Shown: piece by piece, positions 16,416 through 24,490 of the stretch | Position numbering within the stretch: position 1 is the first letter of the stretch | Layout: each line of letters starts with the position of its first letter | Notes under the pieces: generated by a model | Told to the model about the DNA's origin: nothing | Seen by the model: only the letters and a program-made list of their open reading frames with translations | Databases searched by the model: none | From: Pseudobdellovibrio sp. | Lineage (GTDB): Bacteria > Bdellovibrionota > Bdellovibrionia > Bdellovibrionales > Bdellovibrionaceae | Assembly (NCBI GenBank): GCA_023701385.1 | Contig: JAMPXC010000017.1 | Location: 1 to 59,845, forward strand | Length of the DNA stretch: 59,845 nt | Direction: 5' to 3' | Made by a program: the position numbers and the translations under genes

Positions 16416-17051
16416 TTATTTTACGTATTGAATTAAAGTTTCGTCCGTGAAACGTACTTTTTTGAAATTTTGAGTCGTGTCCTCAGCGTGACGATAACCA
16501 AGGGCAGTTACCACGGTTGTTTTCCAACCAGAGTTTTCTAAACCTAAAATTTTATCGTACGCTTGTGGGTCAAAACCTTCCATTGGGGTCGCATCTACTT
16601 TTAACAGCGCCGCTGTTTCAAGTAGAAAACCCATCGCAATGTAAGTTTGGCGTTGTGCCCATTGAGTGCTGGTTGGTGACTTCGCCACATTTTCAATCAT
16701 CATATTTTTATAACCATCTAACGCTTCTAACGGAAGCCCACGCACTTCAGCCACGCGGTTGATATATTTTTGCACGAAATCGACATCAACTTTTTCACGC
16801 GCTAAGAACACCACTAAGTGGCTGGCATCAGTAATTTGTGTTTGATTCCATGAAGCTGCTTTTAGTTTTTCACGCACTTCAGGGTTTTCAATCACAAGAA
16901 ATTTCCACGGCTGTAAACCATAAGAGGAAGGGGCGAGGGATAATGAATCGGTTAAGGTTTTCCAGTCTTGGGCAGAGATCTTTTTAATCGCATCGTATTT
17001 TTTCGTTGCGTATCTCCATTGTAAAGCTTCTTGGATTTGATTATGTGCCAT
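16416..17051 (-). CDS. NAD(P)H-dependent flavin nitroreductase-family oxidoreductase
   Basis: 211 aa, typical of NfsB/YfkO-like enzymes that use FMN and NAD(P)H to reduce nitroaromatics or quinones. Motifs: WRYATKKYD near residue 12, SLAPSSYGLQPWKFLVI (FMN contact), NVAKSPTSTQWAQRQTYIA and a late GYRHAED. AGGAG precedes the ATG. A 14-base palindrome (CTATCT-GT-AGATAG, 17062-17075) lies just upstream. It is transcribed divergently from an Rrf2-family regulator across two matching operators, so it is probably that regulator's main target. Confidence 0.9.
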   Translation of the reverse strand: MAHNQIQEALQWRYATKKYDAIKKISAQDWKTLTDSLSLAPSSYGLQPWKFLVIENPEVREKLKAASWNQTQITDASHLVVFLAREKVDVDFVQKYINRVAEVRGLPLEALDGYKNMMIENVAKSPTSTQWAQRQTYIAMGFLLETAALLKVDATPMEGFDPQAYDKILGLENSGWKTTVVTALGYRHAEDTTQNFKKVRFTDETLIQYVK

Positions 17052-17075
17052 CTTATATCTCCTATCTGTAGATAG

Positions 17076-17108
17076 TTTTAAATGTAACTGTTATGGTTAC
17101 AATATGAA
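17076..17108. promoter_or_regulatory. Operator site 1 (inverted repeat) between nitroreductase and Rrf2-family regulator
   Basis: The left arm is TTTTAAATGTAAC, the spacer is 7 bases (TGTTATG) and the right arm is GTTACAATATGAA. The central TGTAAC-N7-GTTACA is perfect and the outer part of the right arm is degenerate. The left arm equals the consensus of site 2 exactly, apart from C for T at one position there. Confidence 0.75.
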
Positions 17109-17117
17109 CCTAAACGA

Positions 17118-17150
17118 TTTTAAATGCAACAATAAATGTTACATTTAAAA
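17118..17150. promoter_or_regulatory. Operator site 2 (inverted repeat) between nitroreductase and Rrf2-family regulator
   Basis: TTTTAAATGCAAC-AATAAAT-GTTACATTTAAAA: 13-base arms with a single mismatch and the same 7-base spacer as site 1. The centre is exactly 42 bases from the centre of site 1, four turns of B-DNA, so two bound dimers would sit on the same face. Confidence 0.8.
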
Positions 17151-17231
17151 TAATGCCTGTAAAAACGTCTTAAAACGCGTTAAATGTGCTTATTATTGTT
17201 TCTTTTTGAGTTTTAGGTTAAGATTTTAAAT

Positions 17232-17639
17232 ATGTTAGACCAACGCTTTGCCGCTTCGGTACACATTATGGCTTTGTTAGCTGCTCACGATGAAGGGCTG
17301 CAAACATCGGAATTTTTAGCTGAAGGACTTCGCACGAACCCTACTGTGGTTCGTCGTCTGTTAGCAAAACTCGTTGAAGCCGGTCTTGTGAAATCTTTTA
17401 AAGGAAAATCGGGCGGAGTCAAAATCGCTAAACTTCCTAAAGAAATCACTCTGAAAGATATTTATAAAGCTTCGACGGATAAAGCGTTAATTAACTGCCG
17501 CGAGGCTGATGTTCCGAAGGCGTGTAAAGTCTCTTGCTCAATGAAAGAAATTTTCGAAGGTGTTGCCGATGGCTTAGAGGCCACTTCAATGGCTTATCTT
17601 TCTAAAATTAAGCTTTCAGATATTCTAGCTAAAATCTAA
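17232..17639 (+). CDS. Rrf2-family winged-helix transcriptional regulator
   Basis: 135 aa. N-terminal winged helix: recognition segment TNPTVVRRLLAKLVEAGLV (about 35-53) then the wing GKSGGVKIAK. The dimerisation region carries three Cys at 89, 98 and 102 (C-x8-C-x3-C), where IscR and NsrR carry Fe-S ligands with different spacing. It could therefore bind a metal cluster or act as a thiol sensor, or be a plain YwnA-like repressor. It is divergent from the nitroreductase and probably autoregulated through the two palindromes. Confidence 0.88.
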   Translation: MLDQRFAASVHIMALLAAHDEGLQTSEFLAEGLRTNPTVVRRLLAKLVEAGLVKSFKGKSGGVKIAKLPKEITLKDIYKASTDKALINCREADVPKACKVSCSMKEIFEGVADGLEATSMAYLSKIKLSDILAKI

Positions 17640-17822
17640 TACCTTAGTTCTTACGGTATCACTCTGAGACAACTGTTAGCTCTCTATACAAGTGTCATAG
17701 CCAAAAATGTCCATTTACGCTGTCATCTCAGAATGGCATGCCTATAAGCCACCAGATGCGTGTACAGCGTGCCAACTTGGTCTGATTGCTGCTCTTAGTA
17801 TTCGTATAACGAGGAGGCAATT

Positions 17823-18950
17823 ATGACTCAATCATTAACGAAACAAGAAAAGCTGGTTTTAGCTGGTTTACTGGTTTGCTGCATTGGTGTTGCTTCTTTC
17901 ATTACAAACTTTCAAATCATCTCTAAAACAACAACAGTTGTTGAAAATGTAATTAATTATAAAATGGGTAAAGCCACTGAAGAGATCTCTACATACTCTT
18001 TAGACGGCCGTGAAATCGATCGCACTATCGTAAAACCAGAAGAAGAAGGTTTTATCGCTAAAACAGCTCGTAAAATCTCTCAAGCTTTAGGTCTTAAAAA
18101 AGATTCTAAAAAAACAGCAGCTGCTAAAAAAGCTCAAGACGCTAAAAAAGCCCAAGCAGCTCAAGCTAAAAAAATGCCTAAAGGTGATTTTTCTAAACCA
18201 GTTCAACAAGTATCAGCGCAAAAACAAGCTCCTGTAGCTAAAAACGAAACTGAAGTGCAAACTCAAAACTTCAATAACGGCGGTGGTTACGTGGCTCCAA
18301 CTGAAACACCTAACCAAGCGACTCAACCTACAGAAGAAACTAAAAAAGTTAAAAAGACTTTAGAGCAAATCAGAACTGAATTTATGGCTAACCCAACTCG
18401 TGAAGCAATGATGGCTTTAGTATCTTCATATAAAAAAGATGAAGTAAATGCTGCTGATTTCTACCAATTACAATCTGAGTTATTAGAATCAGAAAACGAT
18501 ACATTAGTAGGCCACGCTTTATACGCTTTACGTTTAACGCCATCTAATGAGTCTTTCAGCATGATGGCACAATACCAGCCAGCAGCTAAAGTGGCTTACC
18601 AAACTTATATCGAAGAAGCTTTATTGTCTTACAACCAATCTTCACAAATTAATGTGTTAGGTTCAGTGATTCGTTCAGGTGATAAAGTCGTTGTGATGAA
18701 AGCTTTACGCGTCATCGAAGCGGGTATCAACAGCATCAAAAACGGTACGGTATCACAATTAGTTGATGGTCGCGGTCGCCGCGAAACAACATTCGCTGGT
18801 TTTAGCTTACAAAACTACTTAAGTTTATTACCGGTAATCACTCAAGCTTTAGCAGCTTCTCAAGACAACGAATTAACAGCGTCTTTAGAGTCTTTAAAGA
18901 ACTTAATTACAGATATCAAAGACAGCAATACAGCGGTAGCAGCTAACTAA
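17823..18950 (+). CDS. Membrane-anchored hypothetical protein with Lys/Ala-rich linker
   Basis: 375 aa with AGGAGG before the ATG. One N-terminal membrane segment (about 11-30, [20 protein letters not shown]) then a TonB/TolA-like Lys/Ala/Gln-rich stretch (about 95-180) that should span the periplasm. The C-terminal ~190 residues are helical and Ser/Gln-rich ([20 protein letters not shown]) and resemble a HEAT/TPR-type repeat fold. No family recognised. The 183-base leader has arms CTGAGACA/CTCAG about 60 bases apart but no known RNA motif. The gene overlaps the convergent hldC gene by four bases. Confidence 0.75.
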   Translation: MTQSLTKQEKLVLAGLLVCCIGVASFITNFQIISKTTTVVENVINYKMGKATEEISTYSLDGREIDRTIVKPEEEGFIAKTARKISQALGLKKDSKKTAAAKKAQDAKKAQAAQAKKMPKGDFSKPVQQVSAQKQAPVAKNETEVQTQNFNNGGGYVAPTETPNQATQPTEETKKVKKTLEQIRTEFMANPTREAMMALVSSYKKDEVNAADFYQLQSELLESENDTLVGHALYALRLTPSNESFSMMAQYQPAAKVAYQTYIEEALLSYNQSSQINVLGSVIRSGDKVVVMKALRVIEAGINSIKNGTVSQLVDGRGRRETTFAGFSLQNYLSLLPVITQALAASQDNELTASLESLKNLITDIKDSNTAVAAN

Positions 18951-19423
18951 GTTTTAGATTTTGCGATGATGTTGGTTGTCGATTTACCATCAACAAATTG
19001 CAGAGATTTGACCGTTCCGCCATAGCCTTCTACGAAATCCCAGCCAATGATCTGTTCTTTCTTCCAGTCGCCACCTTTAACTAAGATGTCTGGTTTAACT
19101 TGTTTGATCAGATTAATCGGCGTTTGTTCGCCAAAGAGCACGGTATGATCTACAGATTTTAATGAAGCTAAGATCTCGGCTCTGTCATTTTCGTTTTGAA
19201 TCGGGCGAGTAGGGCCTTTTAAAACTTGCACAGAAGCGTCCGTGTTGATGCCTACGATAAGAATATCACCTAATGATTTGGCTTGTTCTAAATAGCGAAC
19301 ATGGCCGATATGAAGTAAATCAAAACAACCATTGGTGAAGACGATTTTTTTACCAGCTTTTTTAAAGTCCGCGATGGCCTGTTCAAGAGATTGAGCTGAT
19401 AGAACTTTAGGTAGCGCAGACAT
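18947..19423 (-). CDS. rfaE2: D-glycero-beta-D-manno-heptose 1-phosphate adenylyltransferase (HldC/RfaE domain II)
   Basis: 158 aa. It transfers AMP to heptose-1-phosphate to make ADP-heptose for the LPS inner core. Motifs: [18 protein letters not shown] (HxGH nucleotidyltransferase signature), [23 protein letters not shown] and a late DGKSTTNI. Only the adenylyltransferase half of HldE is present, so a separate kinase (hldA/rfaE1) must lie elsewhere. It is the last gene of a run rsmE/RDD/rfaE2, 5 bases after the RDD gene. Confidence 0.95.
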   Translation of the reverse strand: MSALPKVLSAQSLEQAIADFKKAGKKIVFTNGCFDLLHIGHVRYLEQAKSLGDILIVGINTDASVQVLKGPTRPIQNENDRAEILASLKSVDHTVLFGEQTPINLIKQVKPDILVKGGDWKKEQIIGWDFVEGYGGTVKSLQFVDGKSTTNIIAKSKT

Positions 19424-19428
19424 CGAAA

Positions 19429-20298
19429 TTACGTTTTCTGTTTTTGGATTTGTGTGCCAGTCACTGCGGCTAACACATCAAAACGTAAAACTAATGAGAT
19501 TAAAGTCATTAAAACAAAACCAGTAGCTACGTTAATCACTGAACGGGCTGCTACACGTAATACATACGTTGATGAAGCTTGCTGTAATTCGTTACCACAA
19601 CGTTGATCAAACGCCCATTCACCTGGAGTGCAGCCTAAGAAAGCGCGGCAAGCCACATAGTAAATGATTTGAATTCCACCTAATAGACTAAGAGTTGCCC
19701 AGTAAATTAAGTATTGTGGATCTGGATTAGAAATATTGGCAATTAAATCGATTTTTGTAATCGCTAACATCGCAATTAAACTTAATAAGAAAAACGCTGC
19801 GATTAACATCGTATCTAAGAAACCAGCTGATAAAGAAGGAACAGCGGCAATCCATTCAGGACGGCGCGTGTTGCGAGCTAAAGCTTCTTCTTGTTGTTTC
19901 TTTTGATTTAAATTTTTTAAAATTTCATTAACAGCAGTTTGGGCTTTAGAAATTGAATCATCTTCAATTGTTGGCACGTTGATCGAAGCTTTACGTTGAG
20001 TATTTGTCGCCGTTGTTTGCATAGCTGTACGAGGCTGGTCAGTGTATGCCGCTCGCGGCAGTGGAGAATTTAAATTAAAACCAGCAGGTGTTGTTGTATT
20101 AACAGAAGTTGAAGCAGCTGAAGCTGTCGCCGGAGTATCAAAAGTTAAGTGGGAACTTTTAAAGTCAACTTTTGAAGTTACAGACGGAGTCGACGTTTTA
20201 GTCGAAGTCGATTCTTTATGAAAACCTAAGCCCGAAGTTAATGGCTTGAACTCGAATTCATCAAATGGATCATTCATGATATCTGTCTTCTTTGACAT
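19429..20298 (-). CDS. RDD-family membrane protein with long disordered N-terminus
   Basis: 289 aa. Residues 1-150 are Ser/Thr/Ala-rich and look unfolded, ending in a helix ([20 protein letters not shown]). The RDD domain follows with membrane segments [40 protein letters not shown] and [20 protein letters not shown], including the [12 protein letters not shown] loop (RDD proteins have GKTLGKxxxGLR there). Substrate unknown; some RDD proteins transport ions. An upstream GGAGAG supports the ATG at 20298. Confidence 0.85.
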   Translation of the reverse strand: MSKKTDIMNDPFDEFEFKPLTSGLGFHKESTSTKTSTPSVTSKVDFKSSHLTFDTPATASAASTSVNTTTPAGFNLNSPLPRAAYTDQPRTAMQTTATNTQRKASINVPTIEDDSISKAQTAVNEILKNLNQKKQQEEALARNTRRPEWIAAVPSLSAGFLDTMLIAAFFLLSLIAMLAITKIDLIANISNPDPQYLIYWATLSLLGGIQIIYYVACRAFLGCTPGEWAFDQRCGNELQQASSTYVLRVAARSVINVATGFVLMTLISLVLRFDVLAAVTGTQIQKQKT

Positions 20299-20326
20299 AA
20301 AGTTTCTCTCCGTGCCAGGCCGCTGA

Positions 20327-21100
20327 TTACTTCATCAACCCGAACTCATACTTTAGGACAGCGACCAAGGTCAGGCAAGCCGTTTCCACTCGTAAAATTT
20401 GCGATCCTAGGGTCACTGGATGAAGGCCTAGTTTGTGCATTTGTTCGGCCTCACTTGTCGAAAAGCCACCTTCTGACCCCACAATAATCCAAATATTTTC
20501 AGGTAATTGGGCATTAGGTGACAGATATTGTTCCCTAAGTGATTTTATTTCATCAGCAATAGGTTTAATTGACTGACCCTCATATGCAAAAAGACACCAA
20601 TTCTGAGCCGAAGGGTTAATTGTTTGCAGCATATTCTGCCAGTTTGTCACTTCGTGTATTTGCATTAACTCGCCACGGCCACATTGCTGGGTAGCAGAAA
20701 CGATGATCTTTTGCCAGCGTTCTTGTTTACCTTGAGGAAGCTCTTTTTCTTTGCGAATAAAACTGTATTGCGAAACAAACGGTAAAATCGAACTTACCCC
20801 CATTTCGGTCGCACGTTCGATTGTTGAATCCATCACATTATATCTTGGAATAGAAAGCGCTAAGTGAATATGAGGTTTAGGTAAGGCTTTGATGACTCGT
20901 TCTTCGATAATTTCAGCGAGCGCATCTTTTTTTGTAACTGATTTAACTTCAACTAAGTAAGCTTTTGAATCCTCAGTGATCACTTCAAAGTGATGACCCA
21001 CTTCTTGTCTGCATACATCGAAAATGTGATGGTGCTGGTCACCTTTAAAAGTCACTTGATTATTATATATCTGATTTTTTTCAATCCAATAACGGCGCAT
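20327..21100 (-). CDS. rsmE: 16S rRNA m3U1498 methyltransferase RsmE
   Basis: 257 aa, usual length for this SPOUT enzyme, which methylates N3 of U1498 in 16S rRNA. Motifs: MRRYWIE N-terminus with PUA-like domain, a LALSIPRYNVMDSTIERATEMG stretch (core ERATEMGV), SATQQCGRGELM, and the knotted SAM site IIVGSEGGFSTSEAE ... LGSQILRVETA. It starts 5 bases after prmA, a common pairing, and has no Shine-Dalgarno of its own, so coupling is likely. Confidence 0.96.
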   Translation of the reverse strand: MRRYWIEKNQIYNNQVTFKGDQHHHIFDVCRQEVGHHFEVITEDSKAYLVEVKSVTKKDALAEIIEERVIKALPKPHIHLALSIPRYNVMDSTIERATEMGVSSILPFVSQYSFIRKEKELPQGKQERWQKIIVSATQQCGRGELMQIHEVTNWQNMLQTINPSAQNWCLFAYEGQSIKPIADEIKSLREQYLSPNAQLPENIWIIVGSEGGFSTSEAEQMHKLGLHPVTLGSQILRVETACLTLVAVLKYEFGLMK

Positions 21101-21105
21101 GGCGA

Positions 21106-22014
21106 TTAGTTAATTCTTTGCACCCAGTAACCAACCCATTCATCTTTTTGAATGCGTTTGATTACTTTTAGTTCTGGAGAAGCTTCGATGAATTTTTCAA
21201 AGAATAAATTATCACGCTCTTGTAAGATACCAGTTAAGAATAAATGACCTTGTGGTTTTACAACGCGGATTAAATCTTTACGTAATTTAATTAAAACGCC
21301 ATCGATGATGTTGGCAATAACCACATCAAACTGTTCACGCACTTCTTCTAAAAGTTGGTCGGTCACAATAACGTCTTTAGTTTGATTTAAGATTAAATTT
21401 TCACGCGCTTTTCTGCGGGCTTCGGGATCAATTTCGATACCTGTGATCATGCCGTAACCAACACGCTCAGCTAATACCGCTAAAATTGCTGTACCAGTTC
21501 CCACATCAAGCACAGTCCAATCTTTAACTTTGTCTGCATTTTCTTGCGCTAATTTGTGAACGAAGTACGAAGCCATTTTTGTTGTAGCGTGAGTGCCTGT
21601 ACCGAATGCCATACCTGGATCAATACGAACTTGTAATTGTGCTTCAGGTGGTTTTTCTAACCAAGAAGGAACAACCCAAACCGGGCCCACAAGTTTAAAA
21701 GGTACGAAACCTTTTTTCCATTCTTCTAACCAATCTTTTTGGTCTTCAGTGATTGTTTCGATTTGGATAAGGGGATTTAATCCTTTAACGCCATCAAAGA
21801 ATTTTTGTTCAGGTTTTGTTTCAAAAAAAACATCAACATCTAAAAAACGTTTTGGAATCAAAGACGGGTCGTAAGTTAAATCAGGCTGAGTAAAACTTAA
21901 CGCTTCAGAAACACCTAAAGCCCCATGGCCAAAGGCAATAACAGATAGTTCATCTTCTTGCGTGCGTGGAATATTTGTAAGGCGAATACGGTAGTATTGA
22001 GCTGTCTCTGACAT
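21106..22014 (-). CDS. prmA: Ribosomal protein L11 methyltransferase PrmA
   Basis: 302 aa. PrmA trimethylates lysines and the N-terminus of ribosomal protein L11. The N-terminal ~90-residue substrate-recognition domain precedes a Rossmann domain with RIDPGMAFGTGTHATTKM (DPGxAFGTGTH signature), DVGTGTAILAV (motif I), GIEIDPEA and VIANII (NxxN-like). Its leader holds a GAA-loop hairpin overlapping the probable ribosome site. Confidence 0.95.
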   Translation of the reverse strand: MSETAQYYRIRLTNIPRTQEDELSVIAFGHGALGVSEALSFTQPDLTYDPSLIPKRFLDVDVFFETKPEQKFFDGVKGLNPLIQIETITEDQKDWLEEWKKGFVPFKLVGPVWVVPSWLEKPPEAQLQVRIDPGMAFGTGTHATTKMASYFVHKLAQENADKVKDWTVLDVGTGTAILAVLAERVGYGMITGIEIDPEARRKARENLILNQTKDVIVTDQLLEEVREQFDVVIANIIDGVLIKLRKDLIRVVKPQGHLFLTGILQERDNLFFEKFIEASPELKVIKRIQKDEWVGYWVQRIN

Positions 22015-22026
22015 GATATTATTTTC

Positions 22027-22041
22027 CCTGCTTTCAGCAGG
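22027..22041 (-). promoter_or_regulatory. GAA-loop hairpin at the prmA ribosome site
   Basis: On the minus strand CCTGCT-GAA-AGCAGG is a perfect 6-bp stem. Its 3' arm runs into AGCAGGG, the best Shine-Dalgarno candidate for prmA (11 bases before the ATG), so folding could limit initiation. Confidence 0.45.
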
Positions 22042-22074
22042 AGGTTAATCTGCCATGGTCAGAGGCAAAAGGCA

Positions 22075-22503
22075 CTATTTTTTCTTATTATCGATGAAGC
22101 TTCCGTCCGTGTCGATTTGGTCGCCGATCATGATGCCGGTTTGCTCTAGCATAGGGTGTTCTTCACGGGGTGTAAGCTCGAATAAACGGGCAATAGCTAC
22201 GCCACCGTCAACCTGAATAATTTTCAATAAACCCACAGTGGTCTTAAAAGTACCGATCACTTTTGAGCCTTGGTTTTTCACCGTAATTTTGCGGGTCGCT
22301 TTAACAACCAGGTTCTTTTTTAAACCTGAACTGTCAGAAGCATTAAGGTAAAAATCTTTATAAATAGGGTCAGTGTCAGCCAGTTGAATGTTACGACGAA
22401 CATCAACAACTTCAATGGCATCAGCCGCCACCGCGCGCGAAAAAATCACGCCGAAAATGATATATAAAACAGCGAATAAATTTAAAAGATGAATCTTGCG
22501 CAT
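22075..22503 (-). CDS. Small exported hypothetical protein
   Basis: 142 aa. N-terminal signal peptide (about LLNLFAVLYIIFGVIFSRAVAA). The mature part has a beta-rich pattern (KNLVVKATRKITVKNQGSKV, then GLLKIIQVDGGVAIARLFEL) compatible with a small beta-barrel, SH3-like or FlgT-C-like fold. That last idea rests only on the strand pattern. It ends in a Lys-rich tail. Periplasmic role unknown. It faces a divergent lipoprotein gene with 99 bases between starts. Confidence 0.7.
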   Translation of the reverse strand: MRKIHLLNLFAVLYIIFGVIFSRAVAADAIEVVDVRRNIQLADTDPIYKDFYLNASDSSGLKKNLVVKATRKITVKNQGSKVIGTFKTTVGLLKIIQVDGGVAIARLFELTPREEHPMLEQTGIMIGDQIDTDGSFIDNKKK

Positions 22504-22602
22504 ATACAGTTGTATCGGAATGAACGACTCAAAACTGTGCAGGACTTTAGGTTTATTTAGGTCCAGTTAATGACACAGCTTTAAGCTGACGATAAATAGA
22601 AA

Positions 22603-23580
22603 ATGATGAAAAACATTTTATTATTAGCAATGGTCTTAGGATTCGTGAGCTGTACATTGTTCACAAAACGTGAACCACAAACCGCTGAAGCGTCACGTTG
22701 GTTTATCGAGCAAACTTTTTATGACGTTAAACATCCTTACTTAGCTAATCCCTTAGTACGTGATGTAAATTTACGAACAGGGTACTACCGTGAATCTGCA
22801 CAAGCTGAATTTAAAGGCTGTGTTATGTATTTAGAAGGTTTAGCGGATTCAGTCGCAAACCAACAGCCGTTATTTCATCACTTAAGTGAAAGCGGGTATC
22901 GCACAGTTTTTTTTGATTACATGGGCCAAGGTGGTTCAGAAGGTTCAATGAACAATTCGCGCGTGTTAGATCCGATCAATAATTCATTACAAATTTCAAC
23001 GCAGGCACAGTTTGTTTGGAACAAATATTCTGAGGGCTGTAAAAACAGCAAAAAAATCGTCATCGGTTGGTCAACGGGCGGGCTTGTCAGCTATAAAATG
23101 GCTGCTGAAGGCTGGGCAGATGCCGTTGTTTTAATTGCACCGGGAATTCACACGAAGATGTTTATCGGTGAAGCCGCTAAAAATCCTAGCGACCTACTGA
23201 CATTTCAACAGGTGATCAGCGAACGCACGTTAACACGTAATACATTTTCTGATGGGCGTAATCCACACGTTGAACCGATAAAACCGACTTCGCCGGCAAA
23301 AGTACCGTTGTTTGCCACCAATTTAGTGGCGGCTTCAAAAGTTTCACAGACTTGGAAAATTTCAGAAAAAGTAAAAGGATTAGTATTCTTATCAGGTGTT
23401 GAAGATACTTATGTGGACCGCGATGCCACGATCGCCACGTTAAAAAGAAATGCTGCACATTTTGGAGTGGTTTCTTATGATGGGGCTTTACATGAAATTC
23501 AGAATGAAATCCCTGAAGTGGCCCATGATATGTATCAGAAGACCACTCAGTTCTTAAATCACATTACTTCAGCGTATTAA
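22603..23580 (+). CDS. Lipoprotein alpha/beta hydrolase (serine esterase/lysophospholipase-like)
   Basis: 325 aa. Lipobox FVSC near residue 17. The alpha/beta-hydrolase core shows the nucleophile elbow GWSTGG, an acid in the loop VEDTYVDRDAT and the catalytic His in GALHEIQNE, the triad order of the S33/monoglyceride-lipase group. An oxyanion-type region FFDYMGQGGSEGS precedes it. Being lipidated, it probably acts on lipids or esters in the periplasm or at the surface. Tandem ATGs at 22603 and 22606 are equally possible starts. The last 17 bases overlap the convergent pseudouridine synthase gene. Confidence 0.85.
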   Translation: MMKNILLLAMVLGFVSCTLFTKREPQTAEASRWFIEQTFYDVKHPYLANPLVRDVNLRTGYYRESAQAEFKGCVMYLEGLADSVANQQPLFHHLSESGYRTVFFDYMGQGGSEGSMNNSRVLDPINNSLQISTQAQFVWNKYSEGCKNSKKIVIGWSTGGLVSYKMAAEGWADAVVLIAPGIHTKMFIGEAAKNPSDLLTFQQVISERTLTRNTFSDGRNPHVEPIKPTSPAKVPLFATNLVAASKVSQTWKISEKVKGLVFLSGVEDTYVDRDATIATLKRNAAHFGVVSYDGALHEIQNEIPEVAHDMYQKTTQFLNHITSAY

Positions 23581-24421
23581 GTTTACGCTGGAAATTTTTA
23601 CGGTTTCCAGTTTCGATTTTCTTTTTCGAAGCTGTGCGTACTTCACGACGACCGTGCGTTTCAGTCGGAAGATCCGGCATGAAAATACGATCTTTAGCAG
23701 CGTCATTAATGTAAACGTAGTCGCCAGTTTCAAGAGCACCTAGACGTAATTTGCCGATGGCTACACGTTGAAGTTTCATCACATCAAAACCGATTTTTTT
23801 GAACATTTCACGAACTTGATGGTTTTTACCTTCAGTGATCACGATTTTGTACCAATCGTATTTATCAGAAGTCTTAGTTGTAGATGACTTCTTCATTTTT
23901 AATTTTTCGATATGTTTAGCGCGAACGCGGCCATCTGGAATCGATACACCTTTTAAAAGTTTGTCGATTTTTTCTTTAGCGGGTTGGCCATTTACTTTTA
24001 CGTGATAAGTTTTTGTAACTTCTGTTTTTGGGTGCATAACAGAGTTTGCGAAATCACCATCATTTGTCATTAACAGTAAGCCTTCAGAATCCCAGTCAAG
24101 ACGACCAATTGGGAATACGCGGCCCGGAACTTCAGCGACATAGTCAGCGACTGTAGGGCGGTCTAAAGGATCGGTCATTGATGTAATCACGTTCTTAGGT
24201 TTGTTAAACATGATATAGAACATTTGGTTTTTGGCGCGTAGAGGTTTTCCGTCAACTACAACTTTGTCGTTAACTTCGTCGACTTTGATACCAAGTTCGT
24301 ACACTTTTTTACCGTTAACAGTCACAAGACCTTCGGCAATGAGTTTATCAGCGCCACGGCGAGAAGATAAGCCACGGTCTGCTAATAGTTTATTTAATCG
24401 GATAAGATTTTTTTCTGACAT
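23564..24421 (-). CDS. RluB/RsuA-family pseudouridine synthase
   Basis: 285 aa. N-terminal S4 RNA-binding domain (IRLNKLLADRGLSSRRGADKL) then the catalytic domain with FNKPKNVITSM, the motif GRLDWDSEGLLLMTNDG (catalytic Asp in RLD), and EGKNHQVREMF. This is the RluB/RluE/RluF/RsuA group. Length and S4 domain favour RluB (23S rRNA U2605) but substrate cannot be fixed from sequence alone. A basic C-terminal tail (KKKIETGNRKNFQRKLN) would add rRNA contact. Confidence 0.92.
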   Translation of the reverse strand: MSEKNLIRLNKLLADRGLSSRRGADKLIAEGLVTVNGKKVYELGIKVDEVNDKVVVDGKPLRAKNQMFYIMFNKPKNVITSMTDPLDRPTVADYVAEVPGRVFPIGRLDWDSEGLLLMTNDGDFANSVMHPKTEVTKTYHVKVNGQPAKEKIDKLLKGVSIPDGRVRAKHIEKLKMKKSSTTKTSDKYDWYKIVITEGKNHQVREMFKKIGFDVMKLQRVAIGKLRLGALETGDYVYINDAAKDRIFMPDLPTETHGRREVRTASKKKIETGNRKNFQRKLNTLK

Positions 24422-24460
24422 AGGTATTCACTTTCTGCGCGTCTCCCGACGGGCAAGTTA

Positions 24461-24488
24461 TATATTCATTCGCTGGTGGCGAAATATA
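24461..24488 (-). terminator. AT-flanked hairpin after dsbD
   Basis: TTCGC (24469-24473) pairs with GCGAA (24479-24483) across TGGTG, and TATAT (24461-24465) pairs with ATATA (24484-24488), leaving a 3-base bulge. It begins just past the dsbD stop. A proper T-run is lacking, so terminator function is uncertain. Confidence 0.3.
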
Positions 24489-24490
24489 TC

